Positions 25,646 through 33,400 of a stretch of DNA of 43,434 nt are shown here, piece by piece. Under the pieces are notes generated by a model. It did no database searches. It was given only the letters and a program-made list of their open reading frames with translations, and was not told the DNA's origin. A program made the position numbers and the translations under genes. Positions within the stretch are counted from its first letter, which is position 1, and each line of letters begins with the position of its first letter. The stretch is from Bryobacterales bacterium (GTDB taxonomy: Bacteria > Acidobacteriota > Terriglobia > Bryobacterales > Bryobacteraceae). Location of the stretch: contig JADZCM010000036.1 of the NCBI GenBank assembly GCA_020851555.1, positions 1 to 43,434 of the forward strand. Direction: 5' to 3'.

Positions 25646-26143
25646 ATGAGACTCCGTTTTCTCCTGTATGCGCTGATCGGCCTGGCGGCGGTCGCGGGCG
25701 TGGTGGCCTGGGTTTTCCATGTCCAACGCGGCGCACATATGCGGCTTGAAGGTTCCATCCTGAAGGTGCGCACTCTCGCTACGGATGCGAACAGTTCCGT
25801 GGCCCTGATCGATTTCCGGGTGACGAACCAGGCGGACTACACATGGATGGTGAGGTCCGTGGACGTATCCGTAATCGATGGGCAGGGTTACCTGGTCGAA
25901 GGAAGCACCATAGCCGACCCGGATGCCGCGCGGCTGTTCGACTACTTTCCGCTCCTTGGGCAGAAGTTCAACGACTCGCTCACCATGCGCTCGCGCATAC
26001 TGCCGCACCAGACCGTGGACCGCATGATCGGAGTGCGGTTTGAAATCCCGGAGGCCCAGGTCCTGGCGCGGAAGAACCTGAAGATACGGATCTCCGAGGT
26101 GGACCGCGGGGAGTCCGAAATCGAAGAGAACCCCGCCCGGTAG
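25646..26143 (+). CDS. Membrane-anchored protein of unknown function
   Basis: This is a 165-residue protein with one N-terminal span (LLYALIGLAAVAGVVAWVFHV) and an extracytoplasmic domain of beta-strand character (RLEGSILKVRTLATDANSSVALIDFRVTNQADYTWMVRSVDVSVID). It reads like a small beta-sandwich of the kind used in secreted or anchored modulators. I do not recognise a family. It starts 15 bp after the AI-2E-type gene and is likely co-transcribed with it. It ends 35 bp before modB. Confidence 0.65.
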   Translation: MRLRFLLYALIGLAAVAGVVAWVFHVQRGAHMRLEGSILKVRTLATDANSSVALIDFRVTNQADYTWMVRSVDVSVIDGQGYLVEGSTIADPDAARLFDYFPLLGQKFNDSLTMRSRILPHQTVDRMIGVRFEIPEAQVLARKNLKIRISEVDRGESEIEENPAR

Positions 26144-26162
26144 TCTTCCTCCGCGCTGCGGA

Positions 26163-26168
26163 TATAAT
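26163..26168 (+). promoter_or_regulatory. -10 element before modB
   Basis: TATAAT ends ten bases before the ATG at 26179, with no Shine-Dalgarno sequence between. Transcription would begin only a few bases before the start codon. No -35 is apparent, so an activator or a -10-driven promoter may be involved. Confidence 0.4.
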
Positions 26169-26178
26169 TGATTCTCCG

Positions 26179-26847
26179 ATGCAGATCGACTGGTTCCCGT
26201 TGTGGCTGAGCCTCCGGGTGGGAGCGATTGCCGCCTTGTTGTCCGTGATTCTGGGGTTGTGGCTCGGCCGGCTTCTGGCAGCGGAGAGATGCAGGGGCAA
26301 GCGGTTTCTGGAAGCGGTGATCGAACTGCCGCTCGTCCTGCCTCCCACGGTGCTCGGCTACTACCTCCTGGTGGCGTTGGGGCAGTCAAGCCCGCTCGGC
26401 CGGTTGCACGAAACGCTCACGGGACGCCGCCTCCTGTTCACATGGCAGGCTGCCGTGCTCGCCGCGGTCATCTCTGCCACGCCGCTCATGATCCGCTCCG
26501 TACGGGACGCCCTGGCGGGTCTGGACCCGCGTTTCGGCCTGGCGGCGCGGGGCCTGGGCGCTTCCTCCTGGCGCATCTTCTGCCGGGTGAGCCTTCCGCT
26601 GGCGCGCGGGCCCGTTCTGGGCGCGGCGGTTCTGGCTTTCGCCCGGTCCATGGCCGACTTCGGGGTGACGCTTCTGATTGCAGGCAATCTCCCGAACCGC
26701 ACCCAGACGCTGTCCGTGGCGGTTTTCGACGCGGTGCAGAGGGGTGACGGACCGGCGGCGCGGGCGCTGGTGCTGGTCATGTCCGTCATCGTCGCAGGGC
26801 TTCTTTTCCTCTCCAACAGGCTTCAATTCGGGCGGGCGGTCCGATGA
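26179..26847 (+). CDS. modB: Molybdate-type ABC transporter permease ModB
   Basis: This is a 222-residue integral membrane protein with about five spans. Features of ModB are EAVIELPLVLPPTVLGYYLLVALG, the cytoplasmic EAA coupling loop LAARGLGASSWRIFCRVSLPLARGPVL, and FARSMADFGVTLLIAGNLP. The usual Glu in the FARS..EFG motif is Asp here. The permease looks intact: it has the normal length and a conserved coupling loop. It overlaps the ATPase gene by 4 bp (ATGA, 26844). No periplasmic binding protein (ModA) or molybdenum regulator is next to it, so substrate and partner are uncertain. Confidence 0.85.
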   Translation: MQIDWFPLWLSLRVGAIAALLSVILGLWLGRLLAAERCRGKRFLEAVIELPLVLPPTVLGYYLLVALGQSSPLGRLHETLTGRRLLFTWQAAVLAAVISATPLMIRSVRDALAGLDPRFGLAARGLGASSWRIFCRVSLPLARGPVLGAAVLAFARSMADFGVTLLIAGNLPNRTQTLSVAVFDAVQRGDGPAARALVLVMSVIVAGLLFLSNRLQFGRAVR

Positions 26848-27920
26848 TCCAGGTCCAGGTTCGAAAGAGCTTCGGACTCCGTCCCGGAGGGGCCAGCTTC
26901 TCTTTGGATCTCGATTTCACCGCGGACCCGGGCGTTACGGCCCTGTTCGGCCCGGCAGGCGCCGGCAAGACCGCTCTTCTTGAGGCCGTCGCCGGGCTTC
27001 TGAAACCGGACAGCGGCAGAATACTGGTCGACGGAGAGATTCTGTTCGACGCGGCCGCGGGCGTCGACCGGCCCGTCCGCTCCCGGCCCTGCGTCTATCT
27101 TGCCGCCGGGTCAGCCCTGTTCCCGCACATGACCGTGCGCGGGAACCTGCTGTTCGCCGCGAAGTGCCGGCGGTTGCCCCGGCTGGAGAGGCATCGCCGG
27201 GTGAACGAGTTGCTCGAACGGTTCAGGCTGGAGGCAGCCGCGGAACAGCGGCCCGGGGACGTCGCGCCATCCGATCGCGAGAGCGCGGTTCTCGCCCGCG
27301 CCCTGGTCAGCCGGCCCAAGGTGTTGCTCATTGACGGCCCGTGGCACGGTCTGGACGCCTGGCCCCGCCGGCGGTTCCATGATCTGGTACACCGGGCCCG
27401 GTCGGAGTTCGGCGTGACGGTCCTCGTCGCGGTGCCGGTCTTTGAGGAGTGTTGTCTGCTGGCGGACCGCCTGCTCGTGCTGGCCCAGGGCAGAGTGGTG
27501 CAGTCGGGGACGCCCCGGCAGGTGGCACATGAACCGGCGAGCGCTGAAGTGGCGAGGGCGATCGGAGGGTACACCCTGTTTCCGGCGGAGATCACAGCGC
27601 TCGATCCGGGACGGAACACTTGCCGCCTGCGCTTGGCCGGCGCGGAGTTGGCCGGGCCGTATCTGCCGGGCAGGCTGCTCGGGGACAAGGTCACGGTGTG
27701 CGTCCGTCCGGCGGAGTTATCCGCGTGGCCTGCCGGCGGCAAACCCGGACTCAACCAGGTTGTGGGGCGGCTGCTGCGGGTTACCGAACTCCCTCATGCC
27801 GTGCTGCTCCGGTTCAACGATGACATCACGGTCGAGATGCCTGCCGCGGCATATGAAGAGCAGAAACACCGGCGCGAATGGTTGATTGAGTTCCCGCCCG
27901 GCCGTTGGCGCGTCTTGTGA
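26844..27920 (+). CDS. ModC-like ABC subunit with degenerate catalytic motifs
   Basis: This 358-residue protein aligns with ModC over its full length, including a C-terminal MOP/TOBE domain (EVARAIGGYTLFPAEITAL onward). Walker A is intact (GPAGAGKT, residues 36-43) and so is the D-loop (GLD, 169-171). Four other catalytic elements are replaced. The Q-loop Gln is Ala88. The LSGGE signature is VAPSD (140-144). The Walker B Glu is Gly165 (LLIDGPW). The H-loop His is Pro198 (VAVPVFEE). It should bind nucleotide but not hydrolyse it in a normal dimer. There is no frameshift or stop, so the protein is kept. It may be regulatory, may work with another ATPase, or may drive an unusual transport mode. 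Confidence 0.8.
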   Translation: MIQVQVRKSFGLRPGGASFSLDLDFTADPGVTALFGPAGAGKTALLEAVAGLLKPDSGRILVDGEILFDAAAGVDRPVRSRPCVYLAAGSALFPHMTVRGNLLFAAKCRRLPRLERHRRVNELLERFRLEAAAEQRPGDVAPSDRESAVLARALVSRPKVLLIDGPWHGLDAWPRRRFHDLVHRARSEFGVTVLVAVPVFEECCLLADRLLVLAQGRVVQSGTPRQVAHEPASAEVARAIGGYTLFPAEITALDPGRNTCRLRLAGAELAGPYLPGRLLGDKVTVCVRPAELSAWPAGGKPGLNQVVGRLLRVTELPHAVLLRFNDDITVEMPAAAYEEQKHRREWLIEFPPGRWRVL

Positions 27921-28928
27921 TCAGTCGCGGCGCCTCAATTTCGGGACAGCCTTGGAGATGACATCCTCGCGCCCGCCTTTCGACCAGGTCTCTTCTATCT
28001 GGGATTCGGGAAGCCCGGCCATCCTCCCCAACAGCACGTAGGCCGGGAGCGCGTAGCGGAGGCTCTTCCAGCGTGCCATCTCCACGATCGAATCCAGGGC
28101 ACGCTCGCGGATCCGGTCCAGTATCGCGGCATCGCGGTTTTCCGTGAGGAGCACCAGGAATTCGGCAGCCTGGGTCCGGTCTCCCAGGATCAGCGAGTTG
28201 AGCATCTCAACGGGCCAGGTGGGTGCAATCCGAAGCCCGGCGTCGGGATTTCTGGAGGCGAAGACCGCGATGGCGGCAAGGGCCCGCAGCGCCGTGTGGC
28301 GGACAGTGGCTTCAGGGTCCTGAAGCGCATACTGAAGCGTTTCCACGGCGGAGCGCCTGTCGGGGGCGTACCCCGTGAGGTAGGCGGCGATGGCGCGGTG
28401 TTCCGGTTCCGCCGACTCTCGCAGTACCTCCCGCAGAGACGCAGCCTCCGCCTCTGCAAGCTCCACAAAGCTCTCCTGGTAGGCTCTCACTTCCGGGATG
28501 CTGGACAGCGCGTAACCTCGCGCGAGGCTCTCGCTGTCCTGTCCCGGCCTTGCGGACCGCTCGTAAAGCTCCAGGAACGCGCCGTATTTCTCGACAAGGG
28601 CTTCGGAGAGCACGCTGGACGATGCGGGAGCCGCGCGGACCTCGAAGTGCGGAGCGCCCTTCTCTTCGACTCCTACGAAGAGCATCGCGCCGTCCGCTTC
28701 GCAGCAAACCGCCTCTACGCGGGCCAGAACCACGCCGTCCAACCCTTCCAGGCGCTCCTCAACCGCGGCTTTGGAGGGAGGCAGCGGATCGCCCTCCTTC
28801 ACCGCCAGGGCCTGTCTTGCGCGGTACTCGGACACCCGCCGCAGCCCGTAGAAGTCCACGAGCGAGATGCGCGGGACCTGGCCGGCGAGGAACTGGCCGG
28901 CCAACAGCCACACTACAGCCGCTCGCAT
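27921..28928 (-). CDS. Secreted protein with POTRA-like and HEAT-like regions
   Basis: This is a 335-residue protein with a probable signal peptide (MRAAVVWLLAGQFLAGQVP). After it comes a segment with the pattern of a POTRA domain (FYGLRRVSEYRARQALAVKEGD, then two strands VVLARVEAVC and MLFVGVEEKG). The remaining ~220 residues are helical, with HEAT-like repeats (AVETLQYALQDPEATVRHTALRALAAIAVF). No beta-barrel follows, unlike BamA or secretin partners. An exported scaffold is likely; function is unknown. It is convergent with the ModC-like gene, the two stops abutting within a TGATCA palindrome (27918-27923). Confidence 0.65.
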   Translation of the reverse strand: MRAAVVWLLAGQFLAGQVPRISLVDFYGLRRVSEYRARQALAVKEGDPLPPSKAAVEERLEGLDGVVLARVEAVCCEADGAMLFVGVEEKGAPHFEVRAAPASSSVLSEALVEKYGAFLELYERSARPGQDSESLARGYALSSIPEVRAYQESFVELAEAEAASLREVLRESAEPEHRAIAAYLTGYAPDRRSAVETLQYALQDPEATVRHTALRALAAIAVFASRNPDAGLRIAPTWPVEMLNSLILGDRTQAAEFLVLLTENRDAAILDRIRERALDSIVEMARWKSLRYALPAYVLLGRMAGLPESQIEETWSKGGREDVISKAVPKLRRRD

Positions 28929-28961
28929 ACAGGGTTATGGACGCAGGCGAGCCCGCGCGCG

Positions 28962-29429
28962 CTACGCCTGCTTCTCCGCCAGGGGGCCGATTATGGGCAG
29001 CACGATCTTGCTTCCGCCGTAAGTCTTCAGGATCAGCACCAACCAGAGCACAATCGAGCCCAGCCAAAGCACCAGCGAAACCAGGCCCAAAAGCGCCGCC
29101 CCGAACAACGGCACGACCGCGCCCAGCACCGTGCCGATAATCATCAACACGATGTAGAGGACGATCAGCGCGAGGTTCAAGAAGATGGACTGAAAGGCAT
29201 GGAAGCGAACCGTACGGTCCCGGTTATAGGGCTCCAGCACCAGAAAGATGATGCCGGTGATGAGGCCCAGCACATACGCAAGGGCCCCGGCCACGTTCGT
29301 GGACATCCCCGTGGCCGCCGGAGCGGCTCCCGGCGAAGGCGGCGGTACGGCGCCACCCGCTACCGGTGTCCCGCATTTGCCGCAGAACTGGCCCTCCACG
29401 GGCGCCCCGCAACTCGGACAAAAAGCCAT
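28962..29429 (-). CDS. Zinc-ribbon membrane protein (DUF4870-like)
   Basis: This is a 155-residue protein. The N terminus is a zinc ribbon (MAFCPSCGAPVEGQFCGKCG, four cysteines). A Pro/Gly-rich linker and a membrane domain of about three to four spans follow (ALAYVLGLITGIIFLVLEP, then LALIVLYIVLMIIGTVLGAVV and onward), with the YNRDRTVRFHAFQS loop typical of DUF4870-like proteins. The ATG at 29429 has GGAGG at ideal spacing; the longer frame to 29480 lacks support. It probably senses or organises membrane proteins, but no role is established. Confidence 0.8.
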   Translation of the reverse strand: MAFCPSCGAPVEGQFCGKCGTPVAGGAVPPPSPGAAPAATGMSTNVAGALAYVLGLITGIIFLVLEPYNRDRTVRFHAFQSIFLNLALIVLYIVLMIIGTVLGAVVPLFGAALLGLVSLVLWLGSIVLWLVLILKTYGGSKIVLPIIGPLAEKQA

Positions 29430-29451
29430 CAGTGAATCCTCCAGTGGGTCT

Positions 29452-29480
29452 ACTCTAACGGAACTGCCCGGCTTTGGCAA
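29452..29480 (-). promoter_or_regulatory. Promoter of the zinc-ribbon membrane gene
   Basis: Read leftward, TTGCCA (29480-29475), a 17-bp spacer and TAGAGT (29457-29452) give a sigma70-type promoter with a leader of roughly 16 nt carrying the GGAGG. The TAGAGT hexamer also occurs before the genes at 24461 and 34981. Confidence 0.45.
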
Positions 29481-29552
29481 GCAATTACCGGATTCCCTTG
29501 CGAAACTTCGCTCGCCCGGGCACTACCCTGTATAGCCCGGAGGATTCATTCG

Positions 29553-31403
29553 GTGGTACGGCACATCATCCTGCTCGTGGCGGCGTGCGCCGCTCTCAGC
29601 GGCCAGGCCAAGGATCCCGCCGGGGATCCTCTCAGCCGCGCTTACCAGGCTTTGGCCGCCAGGTCCTACGATGAGGCTATCGCCAGCTTCCTCATCGCGT
29701 TGAAGGCGTCGCCCGGCCGCGCCGCGGTCCACAAGGACTTGGCTTATACCTACCTGAAAACGGGTGAGACCGAAGCGGCCCGGGATCAGTTTGCCGAAGC
29801 CATGCGCCTGGACCCGGGCGACTACCACGCCGCTCTCGAGTACGGTTTTCTGTGTCACGAAACGGGCAGAACGGCCGAGGCTCGCCGTGTTTTCGACGAG
29901 ATCCGGCGGTCGGGCGACCCCGATTCCCGCGGCACAGCCGAGACGGCCTTCCAGAACGTGGATCTTCCGCTGGCGGAGGGCATCGAGCGGTGGCGCCGGG
30001 CGCTGGAGGCCAACCCCGGCGACTACACCGCTCACCACGAACTTGCCCGGCTGGCGGAGCGGCGCGGGGACCTGCCGCTCGCGGCCGAGCATTTCCTGAT
30101 GACCTGGAAATTGCGGCCGGCGTGGCGCAGCGTTCTGGTGGAACTCGGCAGGACGTGGCTGGCCATGGGCATGGCCGAGCAGGGGCGCGCCGCCTTGCTG
30201 GCCGCATCGCGAGGTCCGGAACCGCGCGCCGCCGAAGCCGCACGCGGGCTACTCCCCGGCCGCTATCCGTATGTGTATGAATTCCGGCAGGCTATCGAAC
30301 TCGATCCGGAGAACGTTGCCCTTCGTGAAGAACTCGGGTACCTGTTGCAGGCTATGGGACGGCGCGACGAGGCGCGCAAGGTGTTCGAGGCGATTCCAGC
30401 GGTTTCGGAGGATCCGGCCGGGCAGGGCCCACCCCGGGAACTCGGTGACCAAAGCTACAAGGCGGGTCAACTCAGGGACGCCCTTCGCTACTATGCACAG
30501 GCCCTTCGAGAAGACCCGCTGGATTTCCGGGCGATGCTGCAATTGGGGTGGACTCACAACGTGCTGGGGCAGGACCGGGAGGCCATTCGGTGGTTTGGCC
30601 TGGCCAGAAAGAGCCCCGAACCGGCAATCTCCCGGGAGGCGGCCAGGGCCTACGGGAATCTGAGGCCGTCTCTGGCGCGCCTCAGGACCACGGTCTGGTT
30701 CTTTCCCGTGTATTCCTCCAGGTGGCGGGATACGTTTGCCTACGGGCAGATGAGAACGGAATTGAAACTCGGGCGGCTGCCGCTCCGCGGGTACCTTTCC
30801 GCTAGGCTCATCGGCGACTCGCGCAGGCTGACCGCGGCCGCCGGCCCCGGCAGCCTCTCCGAGAGCGCCGTCATCTTCGGGGCGGGCCTCGCGACGGACT
30901 ACTGGCACGGGATGATGCTCTGGGCTGAGGCTGGCAGCGCCGTGAGTTATCTCGAGAACCGCACCGGACAGCCCCGGATGGCGCCGGACTACCGTGGAGG
31001 CGCGGCCTTCTACCGGGGTTTCGGACGGCTTCTGAGCGGTCGCCAGAGGGGCGCCTTCCTGGAAACGAATGACGATGGCGTCTTCATCAGCCGCTTTCAG
31101 AACGACGTCGTCCTCTACAGCCAGAACCGGGCGGGTTACACGCTGGCCCCCTCGGCGGCGCTGGGAGGATTCCAGACGCAATGGTATTGGAACGCCAACC
31201 TCAGCAAGGACCTGCGCCGCCAGCACTGGGCGAATGCCGTCGAGTCCGGACCGGGACTCCGGTTTCGTTGGAATTGGATGCCGCGCGGCGCCATGTTCTC
31301 GGTGAATTACCTGCGGGGCCGCTACACCGTCACCGCCGGCAATCCCTGGTCCCGCGACTACACGGACCTGAGAATCGGAGCCTGGTGGGCGGCGACAAGA
31401 TAG
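29553..31403 (+). CDS. TPR protein with C-terminal outer-membrane barrel-like region
   Basis: This is a 616-residue exported protein. The GTG at 29553 follows GGAGG and opens a signal peptide (VRHIILLVAACAALSGQA). Residues ~25-370 hold tandem tetratricopeptide repeats (for example YDEAIASFLIALKASPG, AARDQFAEAMRLDPGD, ALRYYAQALREDPLD). From about residue 375 the sequence alternates hydrophobic and polar residues in strands rich in Tyr and Trp (TVWFFPVYSSRWRDTF, YLRGRYTVTAGNPWSRD). A similar build is seen in PgaA, BcsC and the NfrA C terminus, which are porins for exopolysaccharide export. It is followed by a glycoside-hydrolase-like gene 11 bp on. Function is inferred from architecture. Confidence 0.7.
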   Translation: MVRHIILLVAACAALSGQAKDPAGDPLSRAYQALAARSYDEAIASFLIALKASPGRAAVHKDLAYTYLKTGETEAARDQFAEAMRLDPGDYHAALEYGFLCHETGRTAEARRVFDEIRRSGDPDSRGTAETAFQNVDLPLAEGIERWRRALEANPGDYTAHHELARLAERRGDLPLAAEHFLMTWKLRPAWRSVLVELGRTWLAMGMAEQGRAALLAASRGPEPRAAEAARGLLPGRYPYVYEFRQAIELDPENVALREELGYLLQAMGRRDEARKVFEAIPAVSEDPAGQGPPRELGDQSYKAGQLRDALRYYAQALREDPLDFRAMLQLGWTHNVLGQDREAIRWFGLARKSPEPAISREAARAYGNLRPSLARLRTTVWFFPVYSSRWRDTFAYGQMRTELKLGRLPLRGYLSARLIGDSRRLTAAAGPGSLSESAVIFGAGLATDYWHGMMLWAEAGSAVSYLENRTGQPRMAPDYRGGAAFYRGFGRLLSGRQRGAFLETNDDGVFISRFQNDVVLYSQNRAGYTLAPSAALGGFQTQWYWNANLSKDLRRQHWANAVESGPGLRFRWNWMPRGAMFSVNYLRGRYTVTAGNPWSRDYTDLRIGAWWAATR

Positions 31404-31414
31404 GCTGAGCCCGG

Positions 31415-33400
31415 ATGCGCCGCCTTGCGGTTCCGCTTTTCGTCCTTAGCCTGGGTTGCAGTCACGCGGCGGAGCTTTCTCCCTGGGACCAAATCCTCGG
31501 CTCTGTCGGACTGCAAGCCGGGACGGGGCCTGGCCGCCGGATCTTCGTCGTTGCGGAAACGGCATCCGGGCCGCCCGAGGAGTGGCAGGCTCGGGCGAAG
31601 GAAGGGGGCGTGGCAATCCTTCAGGGCGACTCGGCCATCGGCCGCTCGCTCGGCTATACCCCGACGGCGGAGAGGGTCACGGTCCGCAGCGTCCAGGACC
31701 TGCTCCGCCCCCAAGTCGAAATCGTCTGGGAACACGCGGTGGAGTCTCCGGTTTTCAGGATTCCTTCCGGTGCGACTGTGTTCGCCCGGGAGCCCGGGAG
31801 CGGCGCTCCGCTCGTCGCCGGCCACCGTTTCGGGGACGGGGCAGTGCTGTGGACCGCCGTCACCCCGGGGCGCCGGGGCTGGGAGCGTTTCCCGTTCCTC
31901 TTGCAGGCGCTCGGTTCGATGGGCCTTGAGCCGCCGTTCCGCTCCAACCGCCTGTGGGCTTTCTTCGACTCCTCCTATCGCACCCGGGCCGACCCCGACT
32001 ATCTTGCCGCCCGCTGGAAGTTGGCCGGCATCCGCGGGTTGCACGTGGCCGCCTGGCACTTCCATGAGCCGGACCCGCAGCGCGACCTCTACCTGCGCAA
32101 TCTCATTCAAAGCTGCCACCGCAAGGGAATTCTGGTCTATGCCTGGCTGGAACTGCCGCACGTCAGCGAGCGGTTCTGGCTGGACCACCCCGAATGGCGC
32201 GAGCAGACCGCCCTGCTCCAGGACGCGCACCTGGACTGGCGCAAGCTGATGAACCTCCTTAACCGGGAGTGCTTCGCCGCCGCGTCAGCCGGCGTGAGGA
32301 GTCTGCTGGAACGCTTCGGCTGGGACGGAGTCAACCTTGCCGAACTGTACTTCGAGTCTTTGCAGGGGCATGAGAATCCTTCCCGGTTCACTCCCATGAA
32401 TCAGGAGGTCCGCAAGGAATTCCTACAGGCAGCGGGCTTCGACCCTATCGCGCTTTTTGACCGGGACTCGCCGCTCCAGATCGCCGCGAACCCGCAGGGT
32501 CTCCGCCGCTTCCTGGACTACCGCGCCGGACTGGCGCGCCGGATGCAACAGGAGTGGCTGGGAGTCGTGGCTGAGGCCAAGAGAGGGAAGCCGGACCTGG
32601 ACGTCGTCCTGACCCACGTGGACGACCAGTTTGACAGCGGAATGCGGGATGCGGTCGGGGCCGACGCGCGGGCCGCGCTGGCGTCATTGGCGGGGCACGA
32701 CCTCACCTTCCTCATCGAAGATCCCGCCACCGTCTGGAACCTGGGGCCGGAGCGCTATGGCGATATCGCCGGAAAGTACGCGCGCTTGACGTCTCGCCCG
32801 GAGAGGCTCGCGGTGGACCTGAACATCGTTGAACGCTACCAGGACGTGTACCCAACCAAGAAACAGGCGGGAGCTGAGTTGTATCAGCTCGTAAATCAGG
32901 CCGCCCTCGCCTTCCCCCGGGTGGCGTTGTACTTCGAGCACTCCATCCAGCCGGACGATGCCGTCTGGCTTTCCTCGGCCGCCGCTGCCGCCCGGCGGTA
33001 CGCGCGGCAGGGTGGCGGTTACATCGTCGAATCGCCGCGCGGCGTGGGGGTAAGGTGGCAAGGCGCTGCTCTGGTGAATGGAAAACCCTGGCCGGTGAGC
33101 GACGGCGAAACGGTCTGGCTTCCAGCGGGCCGGCACAGCCTGGCACGGGCGTCCAGCCAGCCGGGGCTTCGCCTGCTCGACCTGTCGGCCGACTTCACCT
33201 CCGCCTCCAGTCTGCCTCGTGGGTTGGAATTCACCTACCACAGCTCCGCGCGAGCGATCGCTCTTTTCAGCGCGCGGCCTTCGGCCCTTTACCTGGACGG
33301 GGCGCCCGTGAGTCTTGTTCCCGTGGAGGCCGGCGAGAAGATGGCGTTCTGGTTGCCTTCGGGGCGCCACACGGTGCGGGCTGAGGGCCCGGCCGATTAA
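31415..33400 (+). CDS. Secreted glycoside-hydrolase-like protein
   Basis: This is a 661-residue exported protein with a signal peptide (MRRLAVPLFVLSLGCSHA). The N-terminal ~150 residues are of unknown fold. Residues ~180-530 have the rhythm of a TIM-barrel hydrolase, with LAGIRGLHVAAWHFHEPD, the strand LVYAWLELPHVSERFW and GWDGVNLAELYFES, where D and E residues sit at strand ends. A beta-rich C-terminal domain ends the protein. The arrangement is reminiscent of the hydrolase domains of PgaB and PelA, which process exopolysaccharide. It is 11 bp after the TPR/barrel gene, so the two are probably one operon. Catalytic residues are not assigned and the substrate is unknown. Confidence 0.68.
   Translation: MRRLAVPLFVLSLGCSHAAELSPWDQILGSVGLQAGTGPGRRIFVVAETASGPPEEWQARAKEGGVAILQGDSAIGRSLGYTPTAERVTVRSVQDLLRPQVEIVWEHAVESPVFRIPSGATVFAREPGSGAPLVAGHRFGDGAVLWTAVTPGRRGWERFPFLLQALGSMGLEPPFRSNRLWAFFDSSYRTRADPDYLAARWKLAGIRGLHVAAWHFHEPDPQRDLYLRNLIQSCHRKGILVYAWLELPHVSERFWLDHPEWREQTALLQDAHLDWRKLMNLLNRECFAAASAGVRSLLERFGWDGVNLAELYFESLQGHENPSRFTPMNQEVRKEFLQAAGFDPIALFDRDSPLQIAANPQGLRRFLDYRAGLARRMQQEWLGVVAEAKRGKPDLDVVLTHVDDQFDSGMRDAVGADARAALASLAGHDLTFLIEDPATVWNLGPERYGDIAGKYARLTSRPERLAVDLNIVERYQDVYPTKKQAGAELYQLVNQAALAFPRVALYFEHSIQPDDAVWLSSAAAAARRYARQGGGYIVESPRGVGVRWQGAALVNGKPWPVSDGETVWLPAGRHSLARASSQPGLRLLDLSADFTSASSLPRGLEFTYHSSARAIALFSARPSALYLDGAPVSLVPVEAGEKMAFWLPSGRHTVRAEGPAD

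Noticed and set aside
24434..26389. Leftward open frame of 651 codons
   Set aside because: It lies opposite the AI-2E-type, anchored-protein and modB genes. It is rich in His, Gln and Arg with no domain, the usual shadow of GC-rich coding DNA.
26179..27920. modBC as a simple pseudogene pair
   Set aside because: Both frames are open, coupled and of full length, and changes in the ATPase cluster in catalytic motifs. This argues for altered function rather than random decay, though early decay is not excluded.
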